This document shows positions 8,143-17,424 of a DNA stretch of 64,000 nucleotides, in pieces (the first letter of the stretch is position 1; each line of letters begins with the position of its first letter). The notes below the pieces were generated by a model. The model saw only the letters and a list, made by a program, of their open reading frames with translations. It was not told the origin of the DNA and made no database searches. The position numbers were made by a program, and so were the translations under genes. This DNA is from Weissella oryzae SG25. GTDB lineage: Bacteria; Bacillota; Bacilli; Lactobacillales; Lactobacillaceae. The stretch spans positions 186,001 to 250,000 of the forward strand of contig NZ_DF820484.1 of assembly GCF_000691805.2 (NCBI RefSeq), read 5' to 3'.

Positions 8143-8883
8143 ATGCTCAAACTTGAAAATATTAACAAACAATACGTTGAACATCGTGCACTTGAAAACA
8201 TCAATGTAACCTTCCAATCAGATCAAACAACCGTTATCGTCGGCCCATCTGGCTCAGGTAAGTCAACATTACTACGGTCGTTAAATCTCCTCGAGCAACC
8301 TGATAGTGGAATCTATACTCTCGACAACCAAGTTATCGATTTTAGCCAACCAATCACAACGCAAACGTTGTTATGGACTCGGCGCCAAACTGGGATGGTT
8401 TTCCAACAACCACGCATGTTTGATCATCTAAGCGTGCTTAAAAACATCACAGAGGCACCGATTCAAGTGTTAAAGGAACCCAAGGCCACCGCACAAGCGG
8501 AAGCCTTAAAACTCTTAGCTGCGGTTGGTCTAGCTGATACTGCCAATCGTTATCCCTACCAACTTTCAGGTGGTCAAACACAGCGGGTTGCAATTGCCCG
8601 CGCCCTAGCAATGAAACCTAAGTATCTTTTGTTAGATGAACCAACCAGTGCTCTTGACCCTGAACTCGAAGCACAAATTTTGCATATACTCAATCAAATT
8701 GCTAAGACTGACCAAACGATGATAATCGTCACCCATAATATGGACTTTGCCCGTGCCGCAGCTGATCGAATCTTATTTTTAGAAGACGGCCAAATTCAAT
8801 TCGATGGTACACCCACTGATTTCTTTGACCACCCAACAGCCCGTATTGAGCATTTCTTAAATGCCTATAAATTTACCGATTAA
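8143..8883 (+). CDS. Amino-acid ABC transporter ATP-binding protein
   Basis: 246 residues with Walker A GPSGSGKST near residue 35, Q-loop (MVFQQPRMFDH), signature [15 protein letters not shown], Walker B LLLDEPTSALDPE and the switch His in VTHNMDFA. It is of the GlnQ/HisP polar amino-acid class. The gene follows the permease by 6 nt with a GGAGGGG ribosome site and ends before a terminator at 8888-8915, so the two form a closed operon. Confidence 0.92.
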   Translation: MLKLENINKQYVEHRALENINVTFQSDQTTVIVGPSGSGKSTLLRSLNLLEQPDSGIYTLDNQVIDFSQPITTQTLLWTRRQTGMVFQQPRMFDHLSVLKNITEAPIQVLKEPKATAQAEALKLLAAVGLADTANRYPYQLSGGQTQRVAIARALAMKPKYLLLDEPTSALDPELEAQILHILNQIAKTDQTMIIVTHNMDFARAAADRILFLEDGQIQFDGTPTDFFDHPTARIEHFLNAYKFTD

Positions 8884-8887
8884 AAAA

Positions 8888-8915
8888 GGCACCGCATTCT
8901 TTGCGGTGTCTTTTC
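8888..8915 (+). terminator. Terminator of the amino-acid ABC operon
   Basis: Stem GGCACCGCA / TGCGGTGTC followed by TTTTCTT. Confidence 0.8.
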
Positions 8916-8920
8916 TTACT

Positions 8921-9691
8921 TTATGATTCCTTTGGTAACTGCAATTGCCAGTGCTGGTTGAAAAATTTCTTATACGCCATGTATGACGCCCAGACAGAAG
9001 CAATCCCCGTCGCTGCTAATAACATAAACACAACCATAATTTGATACTTAATCGCCTTAATTGGGTCGACACCTGCCATAATTAATCCTGACATCATTCC
9101 CGGTAAGGACACAAGTCCATATGTACGAACTGAATCAATCGTTGGCTGCATGCCAATGCGGATAGCTTCACGGAAAATATCGCCCGCTGCTAATTTGGGG
9201 TTGGCGCCTAAAGCTAACCGTTCAAAAACCTGATCAGCTTGATCCTTAAATTGTTGCTTCAAACTGCGGAACACTAGGCCAATCGCCGCCATTGAATTTC
9301 CAGCAATCATTCCAGTTACTGGAATCATTTGGTAAGGTACCATCTTTAAAACGCCAGTTAGCAATAAAATTCCCATTGTCAAAAAGGTTGATAACATTAA
9401 GCCACCTAAGGCAATCCAAAAAGCACCATCGATTCCTTGGCCTCTTTTCTTACCATTGTAGGCAGCATTCACAACAATAAATAATTGCATCAAAAGCGTT
9501 ACGATAAAGTTATCTACCTTGAAAATTATCATTAAAAGATAACCGACAGCTATTAATTGAATAACTGCTCTAATAACAGAAACAATTGTATCTTTTTCCA
9601 ACTTTAGTTTTTGCTTATAACTGATTGCCAGTGAAATCAACACTAGTACAAAAGCCAAAGCTAATGAAGAGTTGCTCACATTAACATTCAT
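8921..9691 (-). CDS. fetB: FetB-type (UPF0014) ABC transporter permease, iron export
   Basis: 256 residues with about seven membrane helices and the conserved FetB blocks: VIQLIAVGYLL, the central PVTGMIAGNSMAAIGL and the GLVSLPGMMSGLIMAG segment. In E. coli FetAB exports iron and protects from oxidative stress; members of the family may carry other metals. The start overlaps the end of the ATPase gene by 11 nt, showing tight translational coupling. It is the last gene of a TetR-fetA-fetB unit. Confidence 0.87.
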   Translation of the reverse strand: MNVNVSNSSLALAFVLVLISLAISYKQKLKLEKDTIVSVIRAVIQLIAVGYLLMIIFKVDNFIVTLLMQLFIVVNAAYNGKKRGQGIDGAFWIALGGLMLSTFLTMGILLLTGVLKMVPYQMIPVTGMIAGNSMAAIGLVFRSLKQQFKDQADQVFERLALGANPKLAAGDIFREAIRIGMQPTIDSVRTYGLVSLPGMMSGLIMAGVDPIKAIKYQIMVVFMLLAATGIASVWASYMAYKKFFNQHWQLQLPKES

Positions 9692-10331
9692 TGCTCATTA
9701 CCCCCCGACCATCTTCAATTCGCAGACAATGTTTTGCTTGGGCAATCTCTTCCGTATCATGCGTTACCGATAAAATAATGCTTTGCTCGCGCTCATGTAA
9801 TTGGCGTAACACATGCCAAATCGCCGTTTTAGTTTCCTCGTCTAATCCTGTAGAAATTTCATCAAGCAATAAAACTTTTGGTGGAAATAACAAATTTCGT
9901 AACAACCCAACCCGTTGCCTTTGTCCGCCTGAAAGTTCACTAATTTCACGATTCAACATCGCCTTTGGTAAATCCATCTCAAGTAAACCGGCTTCTTGCT
10001 TGGCAACATCTGGCTGTAGATTACGAATCAAAAATGGTAAATCCAAATTATCTCGTACCGTTTGCCCAAACAAGCGGGCTGACTGAGTTACGTATGATAC
10101 ATTTTGTCGATAATCACTGATGGCATAGCTATCTTGTGGCTTACCATCTAACAGTATCGCTCCTTCACTCAAGTCAATCAGCCCAGCTATGGCTTTTAAC
10201 ATAATTGTCTTACCATTACCAGATTTACCAACTACGGTTAGCCAATCTGGCGATTTCAACGTAAAAGACAAATCCCTAAATAACCAATTTTCAAACCGCA
10301 TCCCCAATTTATCTACTACTAATTCTGTCAC
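9681..10331 (-). CDS. fetA: FetA-type ABC transporter ATP-binding protein
   Basis: 216 residues with Walker A VVGKSGNGKTIML near residue 34, signature ELSGGQRQRVGLLRNL, and Walker B VLLLDEISTGLD (Glu-Ile-Ser rather than the common Glu-Pro-Thr, as in FetA/YbbL proteins). It powers the FetB permease with which it overlaps. Five nt separate it from the TetR gene upstream. Confidence 0.87.
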   Translation of the reverse strand: MTELVVDKLGMRFENWLFRDLSFTLKSPDWLTVVGKSGNGKTIMLKAIAGLIDLSEGAILLDGKPQDSYAISDYRQNVSYVTQSARLFGQTVRDNLDLPFLIRNLQPDVAKQEAGLLEMDLPKAMLNREISELSGGQRQRVGLLRNLLFPPKVLLLDEISTGLDEETKTAIWHVLRQLHEREQSIILSVTHDTEEIAQAKHCLRIEDGRGVMSNEC

Positions 10332-10336
10332 AATTC

Positions 10337-10915
10337 CTACTCCCCATCTAAAGTCAAATCTTGTTTAACAATCGGTAACAACTCCAACCAAGTTGACTCA
10401 AACAACGTCTGTAAAAGGCTGTCATCCCATTTATCAGCAAAAAAAGGATGATAGAAATAAGTCAAAGTTTGCATAATCGTCAGACCCCGTTGCCGCCGAA
10501 AAGTATTCCAAGCCATAATAGTTTCAACTGCTTTAGCAAAATCCATAAGCCGTGCTGGAATAAGCTGTCCCTCTTGTGCTAAACGATTCTCATAGTAGTT
10601 CATAAGTTCATGATTGTCTTGATAGGCCTTACGACGGCGCAAAACTAATTCCCACAACCAATCATGGAGTGCTTGTATCCGTTCAACTTCCGGATAACGT
10701 ACCGCATTTTTGAGCAATGGCTGATCAACTGTATCGAGCCAGCTCTGATTAACAGATTTAAAAAGATCATCTTTATCTGAAAAATGCTTATAAAGCGCTG
10801 CCGAAGTAATCGAAAGTTCGCGCGCAACATCAGCGAGACGTGCTTTCTCAAATCCCTTCTCAGCTAATACACGGCGCGCCGCTAAAAATATATCTTGTTC
10901 ACTTACTTTAACCAT
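10337..10915 (-). CDS. TetR-family transcriptional regulator of fetAB
   Basis: 192 residues; the N-terminal 50 form a TetR helix-turn-helix (AARRVLAEKGFEKARLADVARELSI region, then ALYKHFSDKDDLFKSV). The C-terminal ligand domain is unlike its paralogues in the window. It is the first gene of the fetA-fetB unit, so it most likely regulates this operon and itself. The signal is not identified. Confidence 0.82.
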   Translation of the reverse strand: MVKVSEQDIFLAARRVLAEKGFEKARLADVARELSITSAALYKHFSDKDDLFKSVNQSWLDTVDQPLLKNAVRYPEVERIQALHDWLWELVLRRRKAYQDNHELMNYYENRLAQEGQLIPARLMDFAKAVETIMAWNTFRRQRGLTIMQTLTYFYHPFFADKWDDSLLQTLFESTWLELLPIVKQDLTLDGE

Positions 10916-10949
10916 TTTCCCTCACTCTCTTATATATCGTCTCTCCCAC

Positions 10950-11471
10950 TTAATTAATCACTGACATTTCTTCTATAGCGCGGTTAAAACGAAGCTTTCC
11001 ATGAACATTCTTTAAAGCTCCCGTAATTAACTCTTTAATCATTAGCAAATCATTTTGCATTGTTTTCTGCGTAGCAATTCCATAATTTTCCGCTGGTGCG
11101 TAACCAAAATTGAGATAAGAATCTGCTTGACTCAAAACACCAATATAAGTATAACCTGCTGCGCATGCACGCATCTCTAAGGCTTTAATTAAACGCTGGC
11201 CAACTTTTTCCTCAGCTACGTTGTCACTAACCGTAATTGAAGCAAGCACAGTTCCATCATCTTGATTTCCCTCTACCTGTGCAGTACACAGCATAGCATG
11301 ACCAATTATTCGCTCATCCTCAACAGCAATAATTTCTAATTGACAATTATAGTCACCTTGTTGGCGCAATTTTTCGACCAATAACTCACCAGAGTCATTA
11401 GTTTTATATGTACCCACAATTAAATCATGAATTGATTGATAATCATCCCGCTTCACTATTCTTATTAACAT
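10950..11471 (-). CDS. GNAT-family N-acetyltransferase (YhbS-like)
   Basis: 173 residues. The central acetyl-CoA-binding motif A region is recognisable (EEKVGQRLIKALEMRACAAGY), followed by the YhbS-like LSQADSYLNFGYAPA block. It acetylates an unknown amine; the family is cytoplasmic. It lies between the fetAB-TetR unit and a long non-coding stretch, with no obvious operon partner. Confidence 0.72.
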   Translation of the reverse strand: MLIRIVKRDDYQSIHDLIVGTYKTNDSGELLVEKLRQQGDYNCQLEIIAVEDERIIGHAMLCTAQVEGNQDDGTVLASITVSDNVAEEKVGQRLIKALEMRACAAGYTYIGVLSQADSYLNFGYAPAENYGIATQKTMQNDLLMIKELITGALKNVHGKLRFNRAIEEMSVIN

Positions 11472-11681
11472 TATTTAACCTCAGCTAAATCCCCAAAATG
11501 TCAAAATCGTTTGCTAAACCATTTCAAAACAATAATTACTTATCCAATTCTCAAAAAAATAAGTCTCTGAAAATTATAACGCTAAATAAATCTCAACTTA
11601 TTTGTTATCATTTTAACAGATATTTACCAATCACTGAACCAACATAGCTATAACTATCCTATTTATTATCATAACTGTCTT

Positions 11682-11697
11682 TGTTTCACGTGAAACA
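11682..11697. other. parS site (perfect 16-bp palindrome)
   Basis: TGTTTCACGTGAAACA matches the Firmicutes parS consensus TGTTNCACGTGAAACA exactly. ParB (Spo0J) nucleates here and loads SMC near the origin. It is intergenic, beside a terminator. Confidence 0.9.
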
Positions 11698-11701
11698 AAA
11701 A

Positions 11702-11740
11702 AAGCTAAACCTCAGCCATGAACTTTGCCGAGGTATAGCT
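11702..11740 (-). terminator. Terminator of the Fe-alcohol dehydrogenase gene
   Basis: On the minus strand the arms AGCTATACCTCGGC and GCTGAGGTTTAGCT are followed by TTTTTTTG; the U-run abuts the parS site. Confidence 0.75.
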
Positions 11741-11750
11741 ATTTTATATT

Positions 11751-12944
11751 TTATTCAAAACCTTCAGTTGTCATTGAAGCCTCAAAGAGTTCCACAACGT
11801 CAGCTGGTGTGAGTTTCTTATATGCAACTTTATCCAAATTACCAACTGCAACAGCTGATTCTGCCATTGCTTGGAAATTACTGTTATCAGGAATATTAAC
11901 ATCTTGCAAAACAGTTGGCACATCTAAGCTCTTAACCCAATCATAGGTTGCTTGGATTGCTTGCTTGGCTGCAAGCATGTCATCATCTTCGTGAATATCC
12001 CAAACATTACGGGCAAGTTTTGCAAATTTTGCCTGTGAGGTTTCATCCAAGACCTGCTTCATCCAACGTGGAGTCAAAATACCTAGACCAACACCGTGTG
12101 TAATATCATAGTAAGCAGACAATTCGTGCTCAATTGGGTGCACAGTCCAACCATTCTCATTACCAGAACTTACAAGTCCGTTCAAAGCAGTTGTAGATGT
12201 GAACATCAAGGCACCACGCGCATTATAATCATCTGGATGTGCAAGGGCAATTGGTGCATTCGCAATTACTGTCCGCATCAATCCTTCAATCATGTTATCC
12301 GTTACTGGCGTATAAGCACGATCAAAGTATTGCTCAGTCAAATGTGAGAAGATATCGATTGAACCGGCAGCTGTTTGCCACTTAGAAACAGTCAAAGTAT
12401 TGGCAGGGTCAAGGAAAGAAACGGCGGGAGTATTTGGTCCCATCGTTCCTAACTTCTTATTCTCCGCCATGTTTGAGATAACAGAACCTTTGTTCATCTC
12501 TGTACCAGTTGCAGATAGAGTTAAAATATCAACCAACGGTACTTGACCAATTGTTTGGCGCTTAGCTGAATCTTCAACTAAATCCCAAGGATCGCCATCA
12601 TAGAACTTGGCTGAACCAATCACCTTGGCAGCGTCAATAACTGAACCACCACCAATGGCAAGGATAACGTCGATATCATGTTGCTTGGCTAATTCTTGAC
12701 CGGCACGCACGCTTTCAATCTTAGGGTTAGGCTCAACACCTGCTAATTCGATAACGTCCATTCCTGCCAAAAGGCGCATAACTTGGTCATACAAACCAGA
12801 GCGCTTAATTGAACCACCACCATAGACAAACAAAACCTTATTACCAAAACCGGTAATTACGTCACGTAATTGATCCTCAATTAAATTGCGACCAAAACGC
12901 AAATCTGTTGTATTTTGAAATGTAAAATCATTCATTTCTTGCAT
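11751..12944 (-). CDS. Iron-containing alcohol dehydrogenase (BDH/YugJ-like)
   Basis: 397 residues of the group III Fe-dependent alcohol dehydrogenase family. The N-terminal NAD(P)-binding part has AIGGGSVIDAAK near residue 97; the C-terminal part has the metal ligands Asp and three His spread over GSIDIFSHLTEQY, VHPIEHELSAYYDITHGVGL. It is close to the butanol-dehydrogenase-like YugJ group, reducing aldehydes with NAD(P)H in fermentation. AGAGGA stands 9 nt upstream of the start. Single-gene unit with its own terminator. Confidence 0.9.
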   Translation of the reverse strand: MQEMNDFTFQNTTDLRFGRNLIEDQLRDVITGFGNKVLFVYGGGSIKRSGLYDQVMRLLAGMDVIELAGVEPNPKIESVRAGQELAKQHDIDVILAIGGGSVIDAAKVIGSAKFYDGDPWDLVEDSAKRQTIGQVPLVDILTLSATGTEMNKGSVISNMAENKKLGTMGPNTPAVSFLDPANTLTVSKWQTAAGSIDIFSHLTEQYFDRAYTPVTDNMIEGLMRTVIANAPIALAHPDDYNARGALMFTSTTALNGLVSSGNENGWTVHPIEHELSAYYDITHGVGLGILTPRWMKQVLDETSQAKFAKLARNVWDIHEDDDMLAAKQAIQATYDWVKSLDVPTVLQDVNIPDNSNFQAMAESAVAVGNLDKVAYKKLTPADVVELFEASMTTEGFE

Positions 12945-13083
12945 TTTAATTCGTCCTCTTTTCAGTTTACATACTTATATTATATAACTTATCTAAAGTT
13001 AGCACAATTAATAATCATTATATTAAAATTTTCATCTACATTTGTCTTGAACGTAATACTAACTGAATGGCCTGCTAAATAAA

Positions 13084-13114
13084 AATCGCAAACAATTGTT
13101 AAATTGCTTGCGAT
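13084..13114 (-). terminator. Terminator of the ABC-2 exporter operon
   Basis: Stem ATCGCAAGCAATT / AATTGTTTGCGAT (minus strand) followed by TTTTATTT, about 55 nt beyond the permease stop. Confidence 0.7.
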
Positions 13115-13169
13115 AATCGACTATCGAATTTATTATTGTTTTTTTAACTGAACCTAGCTGACGCTAAGT

Positions 13170-14300
13170 TTACACTTTACGATAACGGCGTAAACCAACA
13201 ATATTAATCAAAGTTAGTATGATTAAGAACAATATTAATACTAGAAGGTCAGGCAAAATTTGTCCAAAATTAACTCCCCGCATCACAATATTGGTTAAAG
13301 CATCCCCGGCGTATTTCATCGGTAGGATTGCCGCCACCCATTGAACCCAGCTAGCCATTGTATCCAATGGAATCATACCGGAAAAGAAAACTTGCGGCAC
13401 AATAATCAAAGGAATAAATTGCATCATCTGGAATTCCGAGCGGGCAAAGGTCGACATTAGAATACCAAACGCCAACGCAACCAAAGCTAGGACAATATTA
13501 ACTAGTAATACTAAGCCTAATGAGCCTAAGACTTCAACCTTTAAAATCCAGACGGTATAGATAACTATTAATAGGGTTTGTAAAATTGCCAAGATTCCAT
13601 AGGCAATCATATAGCCCAAAACAATATCGGCGCGCCTAACTGGCGTTGCTAGCAGACGGTCTAGAGTGCCAGAGGTCCGCTCGCGTAATAGGGCCATGCC
13701 AGAAATCAAGAAAACAAAGAAGAAAACGAAGAAGCCCATCAAAATTGGTATTATCTTTGCAAAGAAAGTTGTATTAGCATCCCCATAGACATATTTTGTA
13801 TAAATTTTGCTTGCCTGTGCCTGTGTTGCTGGCGCTAGATTGGCTTTTGCGCCCGGCATTTGGGCCGTTAACGTTGCTAACTTTGCTGATAAATCAGTAA
13901 TGTGTTCTTTGAGTGTATCAACCCCGTTCTTACTGATTGCCCCTTGCAGGGCCGCCTTAGCTAAATTAGTCTTACCAGCATCAACATTAGCATTTGTTAC
14001 ATATAAGTCACCATTTTTTTCATGGATAATTGTATCAACTTTATCATCATGTAAAGCCTTATCGGCCGCTTTTGTCGAGGCAAATTTTTCAACGTCAATG
14101 TGCTTGGTTGTCTGCAAACTTTTCTTAAGCGGTTGACTAACATTTACCGTTGCCACCCGTGCAGTTGTTGAATCATTAACTGAGAACACATAATTCATCA
14201 AGGTTAAAACCAGTAGTGGTGCAATAAACATTAAGGCCAATGTTCGTTTGTCACGAACAAGCTCTAAAGTCACCCGCCGAGCAATCGCAAATATTCGCAT
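13170..14300 (-). CDS. ABC-2 type exporter permease
   Basis: 376 residues: one N-terminal membrane helix, a long extracytoplasmic region (about residues 45-175), then five or six C-terminal helices with the ABC-2 core including RERTSGTLDRLLATPVRR, which is the coupling segment typical of YhfI/DrrB-like permeases. It exports an unknown substrate, often a drug or lipid-like molecule. Start and ATPase stop share position 14300, so translation is coupled. Expression is probably set by the TetR protein at 15104-15748, whose predicted operator lies before the ATPase gene. Confidence 0.87.
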   Translation of the reverse strand: MRIFAIARRVTLELVRDKRTLALMFIAPLLVLTLMNYVFSVNDSTTARVATVNVSQPLKKSLQTTKHIDVEKFASTKAADKALHDDKVDTIIHEKNGDLYVTNANVDAGKTNLAKAALQGAISKNGVDTLKEHITDLSAKLATLTAQMPGAKANLAPATQAQASKIYTKYVYGDANTTFFAKIIPILMGFFVFFFVFLISGMALLRERTSGTLDRLLATPVRRADIVLGYMIAYGILAILQTLLIVIYTVWILKVEVLGSLGLVLLVNIVLALVALAFGILMSTFARSEFQMMQFIPLIIVPQVFFSGMIPLDTMASWVQWVAAILPMKYAGDALTNIVMRGVNFGQILPDLLVLILFLIILTLINIVGLRRYRKV

Positions 14301-15022
14301 TAGATTTCACCCTCTGCTTTCAAAAAGACATCCTCAATTGAATCAACCTCATATTCGGCCTTCAAAGCACTTGGGCGATCATTGGCAATTAATTTCCCAC
14401 CCAATAATAATGCGACCCGGTCGGTCAATTCAGCTTCATCCATCACATGAGTTGTTACCAAAATCGCCCGGCCAGCGTCCTTCAAACGGGCTAATTCAGC
14501 CCAAATTTGTCGCCGTAAAGCCGGATCAATGCCAACCGTTGGTTCATCCAAAACCAATAATTCGGGATTGCCTAAAAGCGCAATTGCTAAGGATAATCGA
14601 CGCTTCATCCCACCAGAAAAGCTCTCCACTTTAGTATTCAAATCAGCTGTTAAACTAACAACCGCCGCTACGCGCTGAATTTCATCAACTAGTTGGCTTG
14701 GCTTGCTCCCCTTCATTTGACCGAAGAATTTCAAGTTTTCGGCAGCCGTTAATTGTTCATATAAGGCATCTGACTGTGCCATATACCCGATTTTACCAAG
14801 TAACAACCTTTGAGGCATTTGTTGATTAAACACATTTGCCTTACCCGCATCGCTAACTTCCATTCCCAACATAATTTTAATAATTGTTGACTTTCCTGAA
14901 CCAGATGGGCCAATCAAACCGACAATTTCGCCGAAGTGTACCTGAAAGGATACATCCGTCAAAACCTGTTTTTTACTAAAGCTCTTTACAATATGTGTTA
15001 AATCAATAACTGCTTCTGTCAT
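14300..15022 (-). CDS. ABC exporter ATP-binding protein
   Basis: 240 residues with Walker A GLIGPSGSGKST near residue 37, signature ESFSGGMKRRLSLAIAL (the SGGMKRR variant is typical of DrrA/NodI-like exporters) and Walker B LLVLDEPTVGIDP. It pairs with the permease downstream. The promoter region upstream contains an AGTGAG-N6-CTCACT repeat shared with the adjacent TetR gene. Confidence 0.9.
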   Translation of the reverse strand: MTEAVIDLTHIVKSFSKKQVLTDVSFQVHFGEIVGLIGPSGSGKSTIIKIMLGMEVSDAGKANVFNQQMPQRLLLGKIGYMAQSDALYEQLTAAENLKFFGQMKGSKPSQLVDEIQRVAAVVSLTADLNTKVESFSGGMKRRLSLAIALLGNPELLVLDEPTVGIDPALRRQIWAELARLKDAGRAILVTTHVMDEAELTDRVALLLGGKLIANDRPSALKAEYEVDSIEDVFLKAEGEI

Positions 15023-15046
15023 TTGGTAAATCCTTCCTTTTCAGAA

Positions 15047-15064
15047 AGTGAGCACTCACTCACT
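15047..15064. promoter_or_regulatory. Predicted TetR operator before the ABC exporter
   Basis: AGTGAG-N6-CTCACT, a perfect inverted repeat 25 bp upstream of the ATPase start. The same half-sites with the same spacing occur at 15773-15790 in front of the TetR gene. Confidence 0.6.
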
Positions 15065-15103
15065 TGATATGAATATCATAAAGCTAGCTAAATTACTTGT
15101 CAA

Positions 15104-15748
15104 TTATTTCTTTAAGGCACGAATTAATAGCGTATTTACCAACTCGATTTCTTCATCAATTGACCGCAAATTAATACCAGCGATTAACTTACCAAAATAA
15201 CCAATTGCCATACCAAATAAAAGTTGGAAAATAATATCAATTGGTAAATCCACCATAATCCCAGCTGTCTGCATTCTTTTAATTTCAACAATGGCACTTT
15301 TATTCAATTGGTTTTTTAGAAATTCGATTAGCTCACTTTTAAACGCTTCATTGGCTAAAACCTGACCAAATAATAATTTTAGTTCTTGAAAATTATTACT
15401 AATGAAATATAAACGGTCAGTAACAATGGCTTTGATAAATTGCTCAACTGAAAGGTATTCATCGTTAAAATTTTCATCAATAAATTCATCAGCAACCGTC
15501 ATTAACGTCCCTTGAAATAAAGGCGATAAAACCGCCATTAAGAGCCCTTGTTTATTATTAAAATGTTTGTAGACCGAACCAGATGCAACCCCTGCTTCGG
15601 CAGCAATTTGAGCGGTCGTCGTAGCTTCAAAGCCTTGCGCAGCAAATAATTTTAAGGCAGCACGTAAGACTGCTTTTTGACGGTCTGTCAAATCAGTCAT
15701 TTTTGCCAAAGTCTGTTCATAGATTGTTTTTATATCTTGCTCTGCCAT
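15104..15748 (-). CDS. TetR-family regulator of the ABC exporter
   Basis: About 214 residues with an N-terminal helix-turn-helix (LKLFAAQGFEATTTAQIAAEAG region, SGSVYKHFNNKQGLLMAV) and a helical ligand domain. The frame extends to 15769, but GGAGG 7 nt before the ATG at 15748 fixes the start at MAEQDIKTIYEQ. It lies directly upstream of the exporter genes on the same strand, and matching operators precede both units, so autoregulation and repression of the exporter are likely. The inducer is probably an exporter substrate; this is inference. Confidence 0.85.
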   Translation of the reverse strand: MAEQDIKTIYEQTLAKMTDLTDRQKAVLRAALKLFAAQGFEATTTAQIAAEAGVASGSVYKHFNNKQGLLMAVLSPLFQGTLMTVADEFIDENFNDEYLSVEQFIKAIVTDRLYFISNNFQELKLLFGQVLANEAFKSELIEFLKNQLNKSAIVEIKRMQTAGIMVDLPIDIIFQLLFGMAIGYFGKLIAGINLRSIDEEIELVNTLLIRALKK

Positions 15749-15772
15749 AGTTAGCCTCCTAATTAGCAATTT

Positions 15773-15790
15773 AGTGAGTATGCACTCATT
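15773..15790. promoter_or_regulatory. Predicted TetR operator before the tetR gene
   Basis: AGTGAG-N6-CTCATT, matching the operator at 15047-15064 in half-site sequence and spacing with one changed base. Confidence 0.55.
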
Positions 15791-15920
15791 GTATCATCAA
15801 TTCGCCCAGTCTTAGCGCTAGATAGTTTATTAACTAGCTTTCTATTTAGAACTAGTATAAAGTAACCTAGTAGATTAATTAAAAAGGAGCTGAGACTCAG
15901 TCTCAATTGTAGAACGCACT

Positions 15921-17369
15921 ATGTATGATAATCAGAAATCAAATCGTCCTAAAAAGAATTACGTTCCACGTGGAACAAATAAAAGTCGGCCACAAACTAC
16001 CCATGCAGGTGTCCAAGTCGCCCTTGGTGATAAGTTACTTATCACCATCAAGCGCCTTGGTATTAATGGGGAAGGTATTGGCTATTATAAACACAAGATT
16101 ACTTTTATTCCCGGTGCCTTACCTGATGAAGTTGTAGATGTTACCGTCACAAACGTTACTGAAAAGTATATTGAAGCTGAGGTCAACAAGATTAAGAAAA
16201 CCTCACCTAACCGGATTACGCCAGTTGATAATCAAACAGTTGGTGGAGTTGAACTAGCCCATCTAGCCTATCCTGAACAATTAAAATTCAAAACTGATTT
16301 AATTCGCCAGGCGCTTGAAAAGTATCAACCACGTGGCTTCCAAGATTACGAACTTCGACCTACGATTGGCATGACCAATCCCTCTGGTTATCGAAACAAA
16401 GCGCAGTTCCCAGTACGGGTCGTCAATGGTAAGTTGCGTGTTGGTATGTACCGACGCCAATCACACGAATTAATTGATCTTCCTGCTATTTCGACGCAAA
16501 ACCCAGTGACCTTGAAGGTCGTTCGGACTGTCCGCGATATTTTAGCTGAATTTGGCACATCAATCTATGATGAAAAGCGCAACCGCGGCTTAGTTAAAAC
16601 GCTAATTGCGCGGGTTAGTGCCTCAACTGGGGCCGTCCAACTAACACTGGTTACCAGCCAAGTTGACTTCCCGGAAATTGATGACCTGATTCAGGCAATC
16701 ATGGCCGCCTTGCCAGAAGTTAGTTCGATTAGTCAAAACATCAATCCTGATAGTTCATCACTGATTTGGGGTGACGATACTAAGGTGCTCTGGGGTGATG
16801 AGTATATTACTGAAGACATCAACGGTAAGACCTTCAAGCTTTCACCACGAGCTTTCCTACAGCTTAACCCAGAGCAAACGGAACGCCTCTATCAAGAAGC
16901 AATTACTGCCTTAGACCTAACTCACGCAGATAAGTTAATCGATGCTTATTCTGGGGTTGGTACAATTGGTATTTCGCTTGCTGAACATGCTGGTGCCGTG
17001 CGTGGTATGGATACCATCGCAGAATCAATTGATGATGCCAATGAAAATGCCATTGATAATGGTGTTACCAATGCTGAATACTTTGTTGGCGCAGCTGAGA
17101 ATCTAATTCCGCGTTGGTCACGTGAAGGTTGGATTGCGGACGCCTTGGTTGTTGATCCACCAAGAACTGGCCTGGACAAAACTTTACGTGAAACCATTTT
17201 GGCTACCAAACCGGAAAAGTTTGTTTATATCTCATGTAATCCGTCAACTTTGGCTCGCGATTTAGTTGATTTAAGTAAGCTTTATCGTGTTGACTATATT
17301 CAATCAATTGATATGTTCCCACAGACCGCCCGTTGGGAAGGCGTTGTTAAGTTAACTAAAATTAAATAA
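15921..17369 (+). CDS. rlmCD: 23S rRNA (uracil-5-)-methyltransferase RlmCD/RumA family
   Basis: 482 residues: a basic N-terminal extension, a TRAM domain (about residues 30-95), then the SAM-dependent methyltransferase with LNPEQTERLY, the SAM-binding DAYSGVGTIGI, VVDPPRTGLD and the catalytic Cys in ISCNPSTLARD. In Gram-positive bacteria one such enzyme (RlmCD) makes m5U at two 23S rRNA positions. The usual [4Fe-4S] Cys ligands of RumA are not apparent, as is common in Firmicutes. A degenerate parS-like palindrome lies within its first codons. Confidence 0.9.
   Translation: MYDNQKSNRPKKNYVPRGTNKSRPQTTHAGVQVALGDKLLITIKRLGINGEGIGYYKHKITFIPGALPDEVVDVTVTNVTEKYIEAEVNKIKKTSPNRITPVDNQTVGGVELAHLAYPEQLKFKTDLIRQALEKYQPRGFQDYELRPTIGMTNPSGYRNKAQFPVRVVNGKLRVGMYRRQSHELIDLPAISTQNPVTLKVVRTVRDILAEFGTSIYDEKRNRGLVKTLIARVSASTGAVQLTLVTSQVDFPEIDDLIQAIMAALPEVSSISQNINPDSSSLIWGDDTKVLWGDEYITEDINGKTFKLSPRAFLQLNPEQTERLYQEAITALDLTHADKLIDAYSGVGTIGISLAEHAGAVRGMDTIAESIDDANENAIDNGVTNAEYFVGAAENLIPRWSREGWIADALVVDPPRTGLDKTLRETILATKPEKFVYISCNPSTLARDLVDLSKLYRVDYIQSIDMFPQTARWEGVVKLTKIK
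15962..15977. other. parS-like palindrome inside the start of rlmCD
   Basis: CGTTCCACGTGGAACA contains a perfect 14-bp palindrome and differs from the parS consensus at two positions. It is coding sequence, so part of the match may be chance. Confidence 0.4.
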
Positions 17370-17382
17370 TTAGTCATAAAAA

Positions 17383-17415
17383 ATGCCCGCCAGGTTTTCC
17401 TTGGCGGGCGTTTTA
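17383..17415. terminator. Bidirectional terminator between rlmCD and pstS
   Basis: GC-rich stem GCCCGCCAGG / CCTTGGCGGGC with flanking A- and T-runs between two convergent genes. Confidence 0.85.
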
Positions 17416-17424
17416 TTATGCGAT

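Noticed and set aside
9691-10086. A 131-codon frame antisense to fetA
   Set aside because: It is a shadow of the conserved ATPase gene, with no ribosome site or recognisable protein pattern.
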